Origin: DATFDN01 sp963762525
GTDB taxonomy: Bacteria > Pseudomonadota > Alphaproteobacteria > Acetobacterales > Acetobacteraceae
Direction: 5' to 3'
Assembly (NCBI GenBank): GCA_963762525.1
Contig: CAVXKT010000005.1
Location: 287,848 to 351,847 of the forward strand
DNA length: 64,000 nucleotides
Positions 28,081-40,415 of this stretch are shown in pieces. A program made the position numbers and the translations under genes. Each line of letters starts with the position of its first letter. Within the stretch, counting starts at the first letter, position 1. The notes beneath the pieces were generated by a model that was not told the DNA's origin, did not search any database, and was given only the letters and a program-made list of their open reading frames with translations.

Positions 28081-28775
28081 TCCGCCTCCGCGACGTCGTG
28101 TCCGGTTACGGGCGCATCGAGGTGCTGCGCGGCGTCTCGCTGGAGGTGGAGGCAGGCAGCTGCGTCGGTATCCTTGGTCACAACGGGATGGGCAAGACCA
28201 CGTTGCTCAAGACCGTCATGGGATTGATTCCGTGCAAGGGCGGCACGATCGAATTGGACGGACGGGCGGTTGAGCGCCTGCCGACTCATGCGCGAGCCCG
28301 CATTGGGCTGGGGTATGTGCCGCAAGGGCGACAGATCTTTCCCGGTCTCTCAGTGCGGGAAAACCTGCGCTTCGCCGCCGTCGCCGGTCGGGCTCCGGTT
28401 TCCGCCATGGAGGAGGTCCTGAAAGATTTCGCCGAGCTGACCCGCCTTCTCGACCGCCCCGGTGGCGCGCTGTCGGGCGGGGAGCAGCAGTTGCTCGCCG
28501 TCGCTCGCGCCCTGTGCGGCCGGCCTCGGATCTTGCTGCTTGACGAGCCGACCGAGGGCATCCAGCCCTCCATCATCCAGGCCTTGATCGAGCGGATCGG
28601 AGCGCTGCGCCGCCGCCTCGCGTTGACCGTGCTGCTGGTCGAGCAGAACCTGGATTTCATCCACGCACTGGCCGACCGTGCGCTGCTGATCCAGCGCGGG
28701 CGAATTGTCAGCGACATCCCGCTCGAGACTCTCAGCGATCCCGCGCTGGTCGCCGAGTTCGTCGGAATGGGCTGA
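28077..28775 (+). CDS. LivF/UrtE-type ABC ATPase
   Basis: 232 residues: Walker A GHNGMGKTTLLKTVMGL (GHNGMGKTT is the UrtE form), YVPQGRQIFPGLSVRENL, signature LSGGEQQLLAVARAL, Walker B RILLLDEPTEGIQPSI and EQNLDFIH. The GHNGMGKT and PTEGIQPSI variants support the amide/urea family assignment made from the binding protein. ATG overlaps the previous stop. Confidence 0.92.
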   Translation: MIRLRDVVSGYGRIEVLRGVSLEVEAGSCVGILGHNGMGKTTLLKTVMGLIPCKGGTIELDGRAVERLPTHARARIGLGYVPQGRQIFPGLSVRENLRFAAVAGRAPVSAMEEVLKDFAELTRLLDRPGGALSGGEQQLLAVARALCGRPRILLLDEPTEGIQPSIIQALIERIGALRRRLALTVLLVEQNLDFIHALADRALLIQRGRIVSDIPLETLSDPALVAEFVGMG

Positions 28776-28801
28776 GATGAAATCATCAACGGAGGACGAC
28801 C

Positions 28802-30331
28802 ATGCCCCTCGGCACTATCAAGCTTCCGACTGTCGCGCAGTTGCAGGACGTTGCCGAAGATCTCGGCCTGACCATGAGCGAGAGCGAACTGACTATACAC
28901 CGCGACTGTCTGATCGGCAGCATCGACGCATACAATGTCATCGACCAAATGGCGGACGAACTACCGCAAGTTGCTTACCCGCGCACCCCGGGGCGGCGCC
29001 CGGATGCCGAGGAGAACCCGCATGGCGCTTGGTACGTGAAGACCACGATCGAGGGGGCCGGATCAGGCAAGCTGAAGGGCAAGACCGTCGCGCTGAAGGA
29101 TAATATCTGCCTCGCCGGGGTGCCGATGATGAACGGCGCCTCCACGATGGAGGGCTACATGCCCGACGTGGACGCCACCGTGGCGACGCGCATCCTAGAT
29201 GCCGGCGGCACCATCGTAGGCAAAACGGTCTGTGAGTTTTTCTGCTTCTCCGGCGGCAGCCATACCAGCTCGACCGGGCCCGTGCATAACCCGCATCGGA
29301 GGGGCTATTCGGCGGGCGGCTCCTCCTCGGGCAGCGGAGCCGTGGTAGCGGCGGGAGACGTTCCGATGGCGCTGGGTGGCGACCAGGGCGGTTCCATCCG
29401 CATGCCGGCCTCATTCTGCGGCATCTACGGCATGAAGCCGACGCACGGGCTGGTACCTTACACCGGCATCATGCCGATCGAGCTGACGATCGACCACACC
29501 GGGCCGATGACCGCGACGGTTGAGGACAACGCGCTGCTGCTGGAGGTGCTGGCCGGGCCGGATGGCCTCGATCCGCGCCAGTACGGAGCATTAGCGAAGC
29601 CGTACCGGGACGCGTTGCGATGCGGAGCGGCGGGTCTGCGGATCGCGGTGGTGGACGAAGGTTTTGGCCACCCACAATCGATGCGGGCGTCCGACACGCT
29701 GGTGCGTGAGGCGGCTGACCGTTTCCGCGGACTGGGAGCCTCGGTGGAGACGGTATCGATTCCGATGCACCGCGTCGGCCCGGCCATCTGGCTGCCGATC
29801 GCAGCCGAGGGGGCCACGGTGCAGATGATGCTGGGCAACGGCTTCGGCTTCAACTGGCAGGGGCTGTACCTCACGTCGTTGATGAACTTCCACAGCGCCT
29901 GGCGCACCCGCGCAGACGAGTTGTCAGAGTCGCTGAAGAACACGATGCTGCTGGGCCACTACATGACTACGCGCCATCGCGGCCATTATTACGGCAAGGC
30001 GCAGAACTTGGTACGGCGCCTGCGCGCGGCGTACGACGCTGTGCTGTCTCGCTACGACCTGCTGCTGATGCCGACCCTGCCGATGACGGCGACGCCGCTT
30101 CCGCCGGCAGACGCCCCCACGAACCTGATAATCCAGCGCGCGTTCGAGATGCTGCCGAACACCGCGCCATTCGACTGCACGCACCATCCCTCGATGAACC
30201 TGCCCTGCGGCCTGGCGGACGGACTGCCGGTCGGGATGATGCTGGTCGGGCGGATGTTCGACGAGGAGACGATCTATCGCGCCGCCGCGGCCTTCGAGTC
30301 GGGGGTGGACTGGAGGACGCTGATGCAGTGA
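28802..30331 (+). CDS. Amidase signature family amidase
   Basis: 509 residues. The Ser-Ser-Lys triad is visible: Lys in VALKDNICLAG, cis-Ser in GGSSSGSGAVVA and nucleophile Ser in GGDQGGSIRMPASFCG. The N-terminal 80 residues (LGLTMSESELTIHRDCLIGS) match the long amidases linked to nitrile/amide metabolism in Rhodococcus-like operons. It hydrolyses a carboxamide to acid and ammonia in the cytoplasm. GGAGGA before the ATG. It follows the transporter after 26 bases, so imported amide is its likely substrate. Exact amide unknown. Confidence 0.92.
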   Translation: MPLGTIKLPTVAQLQDVAEDLGLTMSESELTIHRDCLIGSIDAYNVIDQMADELPQVAYPRTPGRRPDAEENPHGAWYVKTTIEGAGSGKLKGKTVALKDNICLAGVPMMNGASTMEGYMPDVDATVATRILDAGGTIVGKTVCEFFCFSGGSHTSSTGPVHNPHRRGYSAGGSSSGSGAVVAAGDVPMALGGDQGGSIRMPASFCGIYGMKPTHGLVPYTGIMPIELTIDHTGPMTATVEDNALLLEVLAGPDGLDPRQYGALAKPYRDALRCGAAGLRIAVVDEGFGHPQSMRASDTLVREAADRFRGLGASVETVSIPMHRVGPAIWLPIAAEGATVQMMLGNGFGFNWQGLYLTSLMNFHSAWRTRADELSESLKNTMLLGHYMTTRHRGHYYGKAQNLVRRLRAAYDAVLSRYDLLLMPTLPMTATPLPPADAPTNLIIQRAFEMLPNTAPFDCTHHPSMNLPCGLADGLPVGMMLVGRMFDEETIYRAAAAFESGVDWRTLMQ

Positions 30332-30457
30332 GCCCAATGCAGCGTTGGGTGTGCTTGCGGGCGCCAACGGGTGGAACCGTACCCTCACTGGCTATGTGAA
30401 AGCTGGAGTTCACCCGGTTTGGTGGAGCCCTTCAGGCTTCCAGAGGAGGCTTCACAG

Positions 30458-30625
30458 ATGCCGAGAGCCCGACCGCCGTATTCACCTGAGTTCCGCCGTC
30501 AGATGGTCGATTTGGTGCGCGCCGGCCGCGACCCGACTGATCTCGCTCGAGAGTTCGAACCGTCTTCGCAGGCCATTCAACTGGGTCGCACAAGCTGACC
30601 GGCAGGAGGGCCGCGATGGCGATGA
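30458..30625 (+). pseudogene. IS3-family OrfA N-terminal remnant
   Basis: The frame MPRARPPYSPEFRRQMVDLV continues DLAREFEPSSQAI and, after a one-base shift, NWVAQADRQEGR. This is the N-terminal HTH part of an IS3-type OrfA. It stops after about 55 residues and no OrfB follows. It marks an old insertion between the amidase and the isomerase. Confidence 0.7.
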
Positions 30626-30793
30626 CGAGGGCGATGTTCAGGGCCATGCCTTCGAATCCCGGGCGCCCGTTCTTCGGCTCTCAATCGAATGCGAGACAGA
30701 TGGGTCGGCAGCGTCCAGCTCGGCTCGCCCCCTCGCAATCGCATTATTGTGTCGCGACCTGTCGCGTTCATAGGAAGTGGAAGGAGGCCATCC

Positions 30794-31585
30794 ATGCCCA
30801 GCAAGCCCTATATCCGCATCGGTCAGATTGTCCCGAGTTCCAATACCACGATGGAGACCGAAATCCCCGCAGTCCTGCGCGGACGGGAAACCATCGAGCC
30901 CGAGCGCTTCACCTTCCATTCCAGCCGGATGCGGATGAAGAAGGTAACGAAACAGGAACTGGAGGCGATGGACCGGGACTCCGACCGCTGCGCGCTCGAG
31001 CTGTCCGATGCGCATGTAGACGTGCTGGGCTATGCCTGCCTGGTCGCCATCATGAGCATGGGGAAGGGCTATCACCGTGAGTCCGAGGCGCGGCTGCACC
31101 GGGCGGCGGCGGAGAATGGCGCCGCGGCGCCCGTCGTTACCAGCGCCGGCGCCCTGATCCATGGGCTGCGCACGCTGGGCGCGAAGAAGATCTCGGTGAT
31201 CGCCCCTTATATGAAGCCCTTGACGAAGTTCGTGTGCGATTACATCGAGGCCGAGGGCATCGAGGTGCATGACCGGGTGGCGCTCGAGATCGAGGACAAT
31301 CTGGAGGTCGGCGCGCGCGATCCCATGCTGGTGCTCGACAGCCTGCCCAACCTCAAATACGCGGGCGTGGATGCTCTCGTGCTCTCGGCTTGCGTGCAGA
31401 TGCCATCGCTGGGCGCCATCCCCGAGGCCGAGCGCCGCACCGGCCTGCCCGTCGTCTCGGCCTCCGTCTGCACGGCGTTCCAGATGCTGGAGCGGCTTGG
31501 CCTCAAGACGGTGGCGCCCGACGCCGGCACCCTTCTCTCCGGGCGCTTCGGCGCGTCCGCCGAGCGCCGCAGCCAAGCGGCCTGA
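30794..31585 (+). CDS. Maleate isomerase / Asp-Glu racemase superfamily protein
   Basis: 263 residues. IGQIVPSSNTTMETEIP at the N-terminus, Cys in VLGYACLVAIMSMG and Cys in LVLSACVQMPSL correspond to the two catalytic cysteines of maleate cis-trans isomerase; arylmalonate decarboxylase is the closest alternative. It would convert maleate to fumarate. AAGGAGG lies six bases before the ATG. The gene follows the amide operon after 460 bases containing an IS relic, so co-transcription is not certain. Confidence 0.82.
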   Translation: MPSKPYIRIGQIVPSSNTTMETEIPAVLRGRETIEPERFTFHSSRMRMKKVTKQELEAMDRDSDRCALELSDAHVDVLGYACLVAIMSMGKGYHRESEARLHRAAAENGAAAPVVTSAGALIHGLRTLGAKKISVIAPYMKPLTKFVCDYIEAEGIEVHDRVALEIEDNLEVGARDPMLVLDSLPNLKYAGVDALVLSACVQMPSLGAIPEAERRTGLPVVSASVCTAFQMLERLGLKTVAPDAGTLLSGRFGASAERRSQAA

Positions 31586-31952
31586 CTCCTCGCCTCCCGG
31601 GCGCCGCCGGGTGGGGCGGATAAAGATCGGCTCGTTCGTGAGCGCCACGTCGCTTCCGCGGATGCGCGACACGCGCGAGGTGCTGGCCGCCCTCCCGATC
31701 ATGCGCCGAGGGACAGTTGGCGAGACCGCAAGGGCGTGGTGCTATGCGCGCGCCGGAGCGCGATGCCCTTTCCGCTTGCCTAATACCTCCCTGACGAAGA
31801 GGGGACGGCTGACTGGACCAGCTTGAGAAATCCTGTAAATCCTTGTGATCCGCAGATCCGCCGCTAAGCCGTTCGATCCGGCACGGGTGATCGGCGTGGG
31901 CCGGAGGCTTGCGACCCGCTGTCAACCCCATTTTTTCTTGAGGGCGATCATC
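31586..31952. other. Intergenic region upstream of aceE
   Basis: No convincing gene on either strand. The 31800-31950 part is less GC-rich (GAGAAATCCTGTAAATCC, a T-run at 31931) and probably holds the aceE promoter; no clear operator or hairpin is seen. Confidence 0.4.
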
Positions 31953-34610
<2,658 letters not shown>

Positions 34611-34656
34611 AGCCGCCCGCCGAGCGCGCGGGGATCAACAAGCAGGGGAGGAAAAC

Positions 34657-35975
34657 GTGGCGGCCACCGAAGTCAAAGTGCCCGATATCGGCGACTTCAA
34701 GGATGTCCCCATAATCGAAGTCCATGTGAAGGAAGGGGAGCCGATCAACGCCGAGGATCCGATTGTCACGCTGGAATCCGACAAGGCGACCATGGACGTG
34801 CCCTCGCCCGCCTCCGGCACGGTCGAGAAGCTCCTGGTCAAGGTCGGCGACAAGGTGAGCGAGGGCAGCCCGGTCCTGCAGCTTCGCGGCAACGAGGAGG
34901 GGGCGATGACGCAGCCCCCTTCGCTGCTCTCCCAGCAGGAGCCGCCAGCCCGCCGCCCAGGCAAGCACGGCGCCCCCCGCGCCGCCGTCCGCCCCGCCCG
35001 GCGCGCCCGCGCAACTCGGCGCCGCCGTCGGCGCCGCCGGCACCGCGCATCAACAGGGTCGCCGATCTCGGCCAGGTCCACGCCAGCCCTAGCATCCGCC
35101 GGGTCGCGCGCGAGCTGGGCGTCGATCTGACTCGCGTGAAGGGCAGCGGCGAGAAAGGGCGCATCACCAAGGAGGACGTGCTCGGCTTCCTGCGCGGCCC
35201 CGCCGCGCCCGCGGCGCCCGCGGCCCCGGCCGCCGGCGCCGGCATTCCCGAGATCCCGGCGCAGGACTTCTCCAAGTTCGGCCCGATCGAGACAAGGCCG
35301 CTGTCGCGCATCAAGCGTATCTCCGGCCCGCATCTGCACCGCGCCTGGCTCAACGTGCCGCACGTTACCCAGAACGACGAGGCGGACATCACCGAGCTGG
35401 AGGAATATCGGAAGGAATTGGACAGGGCGGCGAGGGACAAGGGCTACCGGGTCACGATGCTCGCCTTCCTGCTCAAGGCGAGCGTCTCGGCGCTGAGGCA
35501 GTTCCCGGAGTTCAACGCCTCGCTCTCCCCCGAGAAGGACGCGCTTATCCTTAAAAGATATTACCATATCGGCATCGCCGTGGACACGCCGGACGGGCTC
35601 GTCGTTCCCGTGCTCCGCGACGTGGACCGTAAGGGAATCACCGAGCTGAGCCAGGAGATGGGCGCGATCTCCAAGAGGGCCCGCGAGGGCAAGCTGGGCG
35701 CGGCGGACATGCAGGGCGCGAGCTTTACCATCTCGTCCCTCGGCGGCATCGGCGGCACCGCCTTCACTCCGATCGTCAACGCCCCCGAGGTGGCGATCCT
35801 TGGCGTCGTGCGCTCGAAGATGGCGCCGGTGTGGGACGGAACCGAGTTCAAGCCCCGGCTGATGCTGCCGATCTCCCTCTCCTACGACCACCGCGTGATC
35901 GACGGCGCCCTCGCCGCCCGCTTCGCGCGCCACCTCTGCCACGTCCTGGAGGACGTGCGCCGGCTGGTGCTCTGA
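34657..35975 (+). CDS. aceF: Pyruvate dehydrogenase E2 (dihydrolipoamide acetyltransferase), frameshifted in linker
   Basis: About 439 residues with one lipoyl domain (ESDKATMD, Lys lipoylated, near residue 45), a Pro/Ala linker, a peripheral subunit-binding domain (SIRRVARELGVDLTRVKGSG) and the catalytic domain with the SYDHRVIDGALAA active-site motif. GTG start after AGGGGAGG. The linker region 34940-35050 contains two one-base insertions; removing them gives a continuous PPAPPSAPPGAPAQ-type linker. As an essential core enzyme, these look like sequence errors. Confidence 0.93.
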
Positions 35976-35991
35976 CCGGAAGGAAACAGCG

Positions 35992-38056
35992 ATGGCGATC
36001 GTCGAGATCCACGTCCCCGATATCGGGGATTTCAAGGGCGTTCCGGTCATCGAGATCCACGTGGCGCCGGGTATCTCGGTCAATCCCGAGGACCCGCTGA
36101 TCACGCTTGAGTCCGACAAGGCCACAATGGATGTCCCCTGCCCTCGCGCGGGCACGGTGACGGAGCTGAAGGTCCAGCTCGGCGAGCAAGGTCTCCGAGG
36201 GCGACCTCATCATGCTCATGGAAGCGGCCGGCGCGGCCGCCACGCCGCCCAAGGAGACCATTCGTCAGGAAGCGGGCGCGGTGCCGGAAGGGCCGCCGTC
36301 CAGCTATGGCTCGCCGGCGGGCGTATACGACGAGATCGATGTCGCCATCCCGGATATCGGCGACTTCAAGGACGTGCCGATCATCGAAGTCCATGTCGCG
36401 GCGGGCGACAGGGTCGCGAAGGACGACCCGCTCATCACGCTGGAGTCCGACAAGGCGAGCATGGACATCCCGGCTCCCGCCGCCGGCACGGTCTCGCAGC
36501 TGCTCGTCAAGCTGGGCGACCGCGTTTCCGAGGGCAACACCATCATGAGGTTGCGGACCGGCCAGGCGGCGGCCCCGCTCGGCAAGGCGACGGTCGCCAT
36601 GCCGCCCCCTGCCCCCGCCGCGCGTCCGCCGAGCGCCGCCAAAGGAGACCTGCACGCGGAAATGCTGGTTCTCGGCGCCGGACCGGGCGGCTACAGCGCT
36701 GCTTTCCGCGCCGCCGACCTCGGGAAGCAGGTTGTGCTCGTCGAACGCTGGCCCACTCTCGGCGGCGTCTGCCTCAATGTCGGCTGCATCCCGTCCAAGG
36801 CGCTGCTGCACGCCGCCAAAGTCGTCTCCGAGACGCAGGAGATGTCCGAGCACGGCCTGGGCTTCGCCCCGCCCGCGACCGATCTCGACAAGCTGCGCGG
36901 ATGGAAGGACGGCATCGTGAAGCGTCTGACGGGCGGCCTCACCGGCTTGGCCAAGCAGCGCAAGGTGACCGTCGTCGAGGGCATTGGCAAGTTTGTCTCC
37001 CTCAACCAGGTCGAGATCCAGGGCCGGGAAGGCATCAGGACGGTCACCTTCGAGCAGGCCATCATCGCCGCCGGCTCCGAGCCGGTCACGCTGCCCTTCA
37101 TCCCTCACGGCGACCCCCGCGTTATCAACTCCACGGGGGCACTGGCGATCGCGAATATCCCGAAGCGCCTTCTCGTCCTTGGCGGCGGCATCATCGGGCT
37201 GGAGATGGCGACCGTCTATCACGCCCTCGGTTCGAAAGTGACGGTCGTGGAGTTGATGGACCAGATCATACCCGGCGCTGACAGGGACATCGTGACGCCG
37301 CTGATGAAGCGGATCGAGAAGCGCTACGACGCGATCCACCTCAAGACCAAGGTGACGCGGGTGGATGCGACCCCGGACGGCCTGGTCGCCCATCTCGAAG
37401 GCGGCAAGGCGCCGCCCACCGCCACCTTCGAGTGCGTCCTCGTCGCCGTCGGCCGCCGCCCCAATGGCAAGCTGATCGGCGCGGAGAATGCCGGCGTCGC
37501 GACGGACGAGCGCGGCTATGTCGCCGTGGACAAGCAGATGCGCACCAACGTGCCGCACATCTTCGCCATCGGCGACATCGTGGGTCAGCCCATGCTCGCC
37601 CACAAGGCGGTCCACGAGGGCCATGTCGCGGCCGAGGCCGCCGCCGGCAGGAACAGCTTCTTCGACGCCAAGGTGATCCCGTCGGTCGCCTACACCGATC
37701 CCGAGGTCGCCTGGGTCGGCCTGACCGAGAACGAGGCCAAGGCGCGCGGCGTCAAGTACGGGAAGGGCACCTTCCCCTGGGCGGCGAGCGGCCGCTCCCT
37801 CTCGCTCGGCCGCGACGAGGGCGTGACCAAGGTTCTTTTCGATGAAGCCACCGACCGCATCATCGGCTGCGGCATGGTCGGCCCGAACGCCGGCGATCTG
37901 ATCGCCGAAGCCGCCCTCGCGATCGAGATGGGAGCCGACGCTGAGGACATCGCGCTCACCATCCATCCTCACCCGACCCTCTCCGAGACGTTCGGCATGG
38001 CCTCGGAGATGTTCGCAGGCACGATTACGGACCTGATGCCGCCGAAGCGGAAATGA
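35992..38056 (+). CDS. lpd: Dihydrolipoyl dehydrogenase (E3) with two N-terminal lipoyl domains, one frameshift
   Basis: About 688 residues. Two tandem lipoyl domains (residues 1-75 with ESDKATMDVP, and about 120-195 with ESDKASMDIP) precede a flavin disulfide reductase: GAGPGGYSAAF, redox pair GGVCLNVGCIPSK, NAD motif LGGGIIGLEMA, FAD motif FAIGDIV and the HPHPTLSE catalytic His-Glu. One lipoyl domain on E3 is known in betaproteobacterial and neisserial complexes; two are unusual. A one-base insertion near 36188 interrupts the first lipoyl domain. GGAAGGAAACAGCG precedes the ATG. Confidence 0.92.
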
Positions 38057-38081
38057 GAAACGCAGAGTGAGGGAAGGTTCC

Positions 38082-38180
38082 ATGGACAACTACGGCAATT
38101 TCTCGATGCCGCGCATCTACGAGAGCGCGGAGGAGGCTCGGGCGCGTCCGCGGGAGATCGGGACCGGGGACGGCAACTGA
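38082..38180 (+). CDS. Possible 32-residue small protein
   Basis: ATG at 38082 follows GAGGGAAGG at a good distance and opens a 32-codon frame beginning MDNYGNFSMPRIYESAEEA. It lies 25 bases after the lpd stop. It may be a small protein or the start of a gene lost at this breakpoint; the composition is protein-like. Not recognised. Confidence 0.4.
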   Translation: MDNYGNFSMPRIYESAEEARARPREIGTGDGN

Positions 38181-38202
38181 CTCGGCGGCACGAGGAGGCG
38201 TC

Positions 38203-38556
38203 ATGCGCGTCGGACTGTTCGTTCCCTGTTACATCGATGCGTTCTACCCCGAGGTCGGCATCGCGACGCTGGAGCTGCTGGAGCGGTTCGGCCTCGATAT
38301 ATCGTACCCGCTAGACCAGACCTGCTGCGGTCAGCCGATGGTGAACAGCCTCCCTGGCTTTTTCCTCTACTATCCGTCACGCTGGCAAGCGCCGCAGGCG
38401 CTCGTTGCCTTCGTCGAGACGCTGCGCCGGCACCGGATGGCGCGCGACGCGGAAACCAAGGAGGCTCCGATCAAGCCTGGCTCGCTGCAAACCAGGGAGC
38501 CTCCGGATCGGTCAAGAAGAACGGCTTCGGGTCGGGAGCCAGCCAGGCGTGGTTAG
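38203..38556 (+). pseudogene. Chimeric relic: lutA N-terminus joined to a LysR C-terminus
   Basis: Residues 1-46 (MRVGLFVPCYIDAFYPEVGI ... DQTCCGQPM) are the N-terminus of the LutA/glycolate-oxidase type Fe-S protein with its CCG motif. The frame then changes identity to FFLYYPSRWQAPQALVAFVE, the standard C-terminal end of a LysR regulator, followed by 40 unrelated residues. A deletion has fused two genes. GAGGAGGCG precedes the ATG, so it could still be translated. Confidence 0.65.
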
Positions 38557-38950
38557 AATCTGTTCGCTTTGGGTGACCCAGGCGCGCGGGAATGCCGGTC
38601 TGCGAAGGCCAGGCAGCGCCTGACCAGGTGTCCTATGGGGCGGCGATCAGCCTCGCCGGATTAATCCCGCTACGGCTGAAGGGTTCCCAAGCCGAGCAGA
38701 GTGAGCCAGTACGAATGGGCTTGGCCGGTCATCTGCTCGGGCGGGCTCTTGCCTCGCCGCTCGGCATGCCTTTCGCGTCGAGAGCGAAACCGCGCGCTTC
38801 CTTAACGGCTACACGCCTGCGAGCCTGGAAGCGCTGATCGTGGAACTTGCCACGCCGCGACCGCGCGCACTCTGCCGCCCACGGGTGCGGCCGCGCCGGG
38901 TCCGACGCAGAAGCGGGCAGTCTCCGTCTCATGCCTGATCCGTCCCGGCC
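38557..38950. other. Intergenic region of gene debris
   Basis: No intact gene. A frame near 38774-38880 reads FRVESETARFLNGYTPASLE, coding-like but not identified. Probably leftover sequence from the rearrangement that produced the chimera just upstream. Confidence 0.35.
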
Positions 38951-39823
38951 TTACGCCTTGGCGGCGTTCTGTGCAGCCTCGAATACATCGCGTGCGGACG
39001 TCGTACCCGCTACGTGCTCCGCACCCTCGACTCCGAGGTCCATCCATCCTGCGTTCACGGCCTCAAACATTTCTTCGGCAGGTCCGGTGTGGCCCTTCGG
39101 GATGCCGAACTGCTCGAACGCTGCTGGCCACCCGGCTCGTGGGACGGTAAACGCCTTGACGTCGCGCTCCATGACTTCGCCCAACTGAGCCGCGACTTCA
39201 TCCGCGCTGACCATCGAACCAAGCTCGACGACGCGCTGCCCTGACCACGCTGGCCCGGTCAAAAGGGTTGCGACCTCCGCGCCGATGTCGTTCGTCGCGA
39301 CCATGGTCGATTTCCGGTTTGTCGGATTGTAGTAGACCGGTAGCGTTCCGCCCCGGGCGACCTGCAAGCCGTAGAGGAAGTTTTCAAAGAATCCACCTGC
39401 GCGCACAAATGCGATTGGCGATATCAGGTCGCGAAAACCTTGCTCCAGAAGCGACAAGGCCGTGATCATCCCGAGCCCGCTGGTTCTGTTCGCACCCATC
39501 GACGAAAGCGCAACCACTCGCGGCGGCGCGGCCTTGGTGAGCGCCTCGACGTAGTTTGCAATCACGCCCTTTGCTTCTTTGCAATCGGGCGAGGGCGCCC
39601 AGACAGCCGGCAACATGACGAACGCGCCTTCGACGCCTTTAAGCGCTTGCTCGATGGCTGCCGAATCATTCCAATCGCCGTCTACCAGTTCCACGCCCTG
39701 GTTCACCCAGTTAGCCGCCTTCTCGCGATTGCGGACGAGCGCGCGTACCTCCTTGCCGTGCGCCAGCAGATGTTCCGCCGTCGCGCCGCCAACTTTTCCC
39801 GTGATTCCCATTACTAAAAACAT
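38951..39823 (-). CDS. NmrA-family NAD(P)-binding protein
   Basis: 290 residues. MGITGKVGGATAEHLLAHG is the NmrA-type dinucleotide motif (GxxGxxG), ALSSMGANR follows the central strand, and GGFFENFLYGLQ is typical of the NmrA/quinone-oxidoreductase-like atypical SDRs, which lack the catalytic Tyr-Lys pair and often sense redox state. The ATG at 39823 has AGGAG nine bases upstream. It lies downstream of a DoxX-like gene and opposite a LysR regulator that probably controls both. Confidence 0.86.
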   Translation of the reverse strand: MFLVMGITGKVGGATAEHLLAHGKEVRALVRNREKAANWVNQGVELVDGDWNDSAAIEQALKGVEGAFVMLPAVWAPSPDCKEAKGVIANYVEALTKAAPPRVVALSSMGANRTSGLGMITALSLLEQGFRDLISPIAFVRAGGFFENFLYGLQVARGGTLPVYYNPTNRKSTMVATNDIGAEVATLLTGPAWSGQRVVELGSMVSADEVAAQLGEVMERDVKAFTVPRAGWPAAFEQFGIPKGHTGPAEEMFEAVNAGWMDLGVEGAEHVAGTTSARDVFEAAQNAAKA

Positions 39824-39869
39824 GCCTTTTTCTCCTGATCTTGAGGGACAGAGCACTGCGCCTGTTGGT

Positions 39870-40291
39870 TTAACGGATGAGCGGCAGAATGGCCCGGATA
39901 CGGGGATCGCGCGCGTAGAGGCCGCCCCATGTCAGCGCGCCCAGAAGCAGGGAAACGATTTCCGGCGGCGACCCCAACTCCCCGATGCGGACATGGGCGC
40001 AGATCGCACCTCCCAAAAAGCCCGTCACCAGGATCGCGCCGAGGACGGCGGTGGCCGGGATGGCGTAAAGGATGGCGCAGGCGAGTATGATCGGACCCAC
40101 GACACGGGTCAGGTCCATCGCGAACCCGGTTTCGTGCAACATGCTGCGATCTGTGCCGGCGCGAAAAGCTGAACGGTGCCGTCTGCCACCAGAGCGGTAA
40201 CGACAAACGCGCTCATTATTCGGCCGGCCCACAGGCTGCGACGCAAGGTCATGGCTTCGGGCACTCGATGCAGGTTCATAGTTTCAGACAT
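39870..40291 (-). CDS. DoxX-like membrane protein, one frameshift
   Basis: About 140 residues with four hydrophobic segments: GRIMSAFVVTALVADGTVQL, PIILACAILYAIPATAVLGA, ILVTGFLGGAICAHV and IVSLLLGALTWGGLY. This is the DoxX-like four-helix membrane family. A single frame change near 40140 separates helix 1 from helix 2. It probably forms an operon with the NmrA-family gene and is divergent from the LysR gene. Confidence 0.78.
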
Positions 40292-40350
40292 TTGTCGGCC
40301 TCCGAGGGGGTCACCTATCTTCGAGGTGTACTGCTACTGTGTCTCTCTGG

Positions 40351-40356
40351 TATGAT
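40351..40356 (+). promoter_or_regulatory. Candidate -10 box in the lysR/doxX divergent region
   Basis: TATGAT sits 60 bases before the lysR start in the most AT-rich part of the 124-base divergent region. No convincing -35 box could be assigned. Confidence 0.3.
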
Positions 40357-40415
40357 AAACACCGGGGAACCGAACTCACTGTTCTCTCTGCGGCGAACAA
40401 TACCCGGGCACGAAA

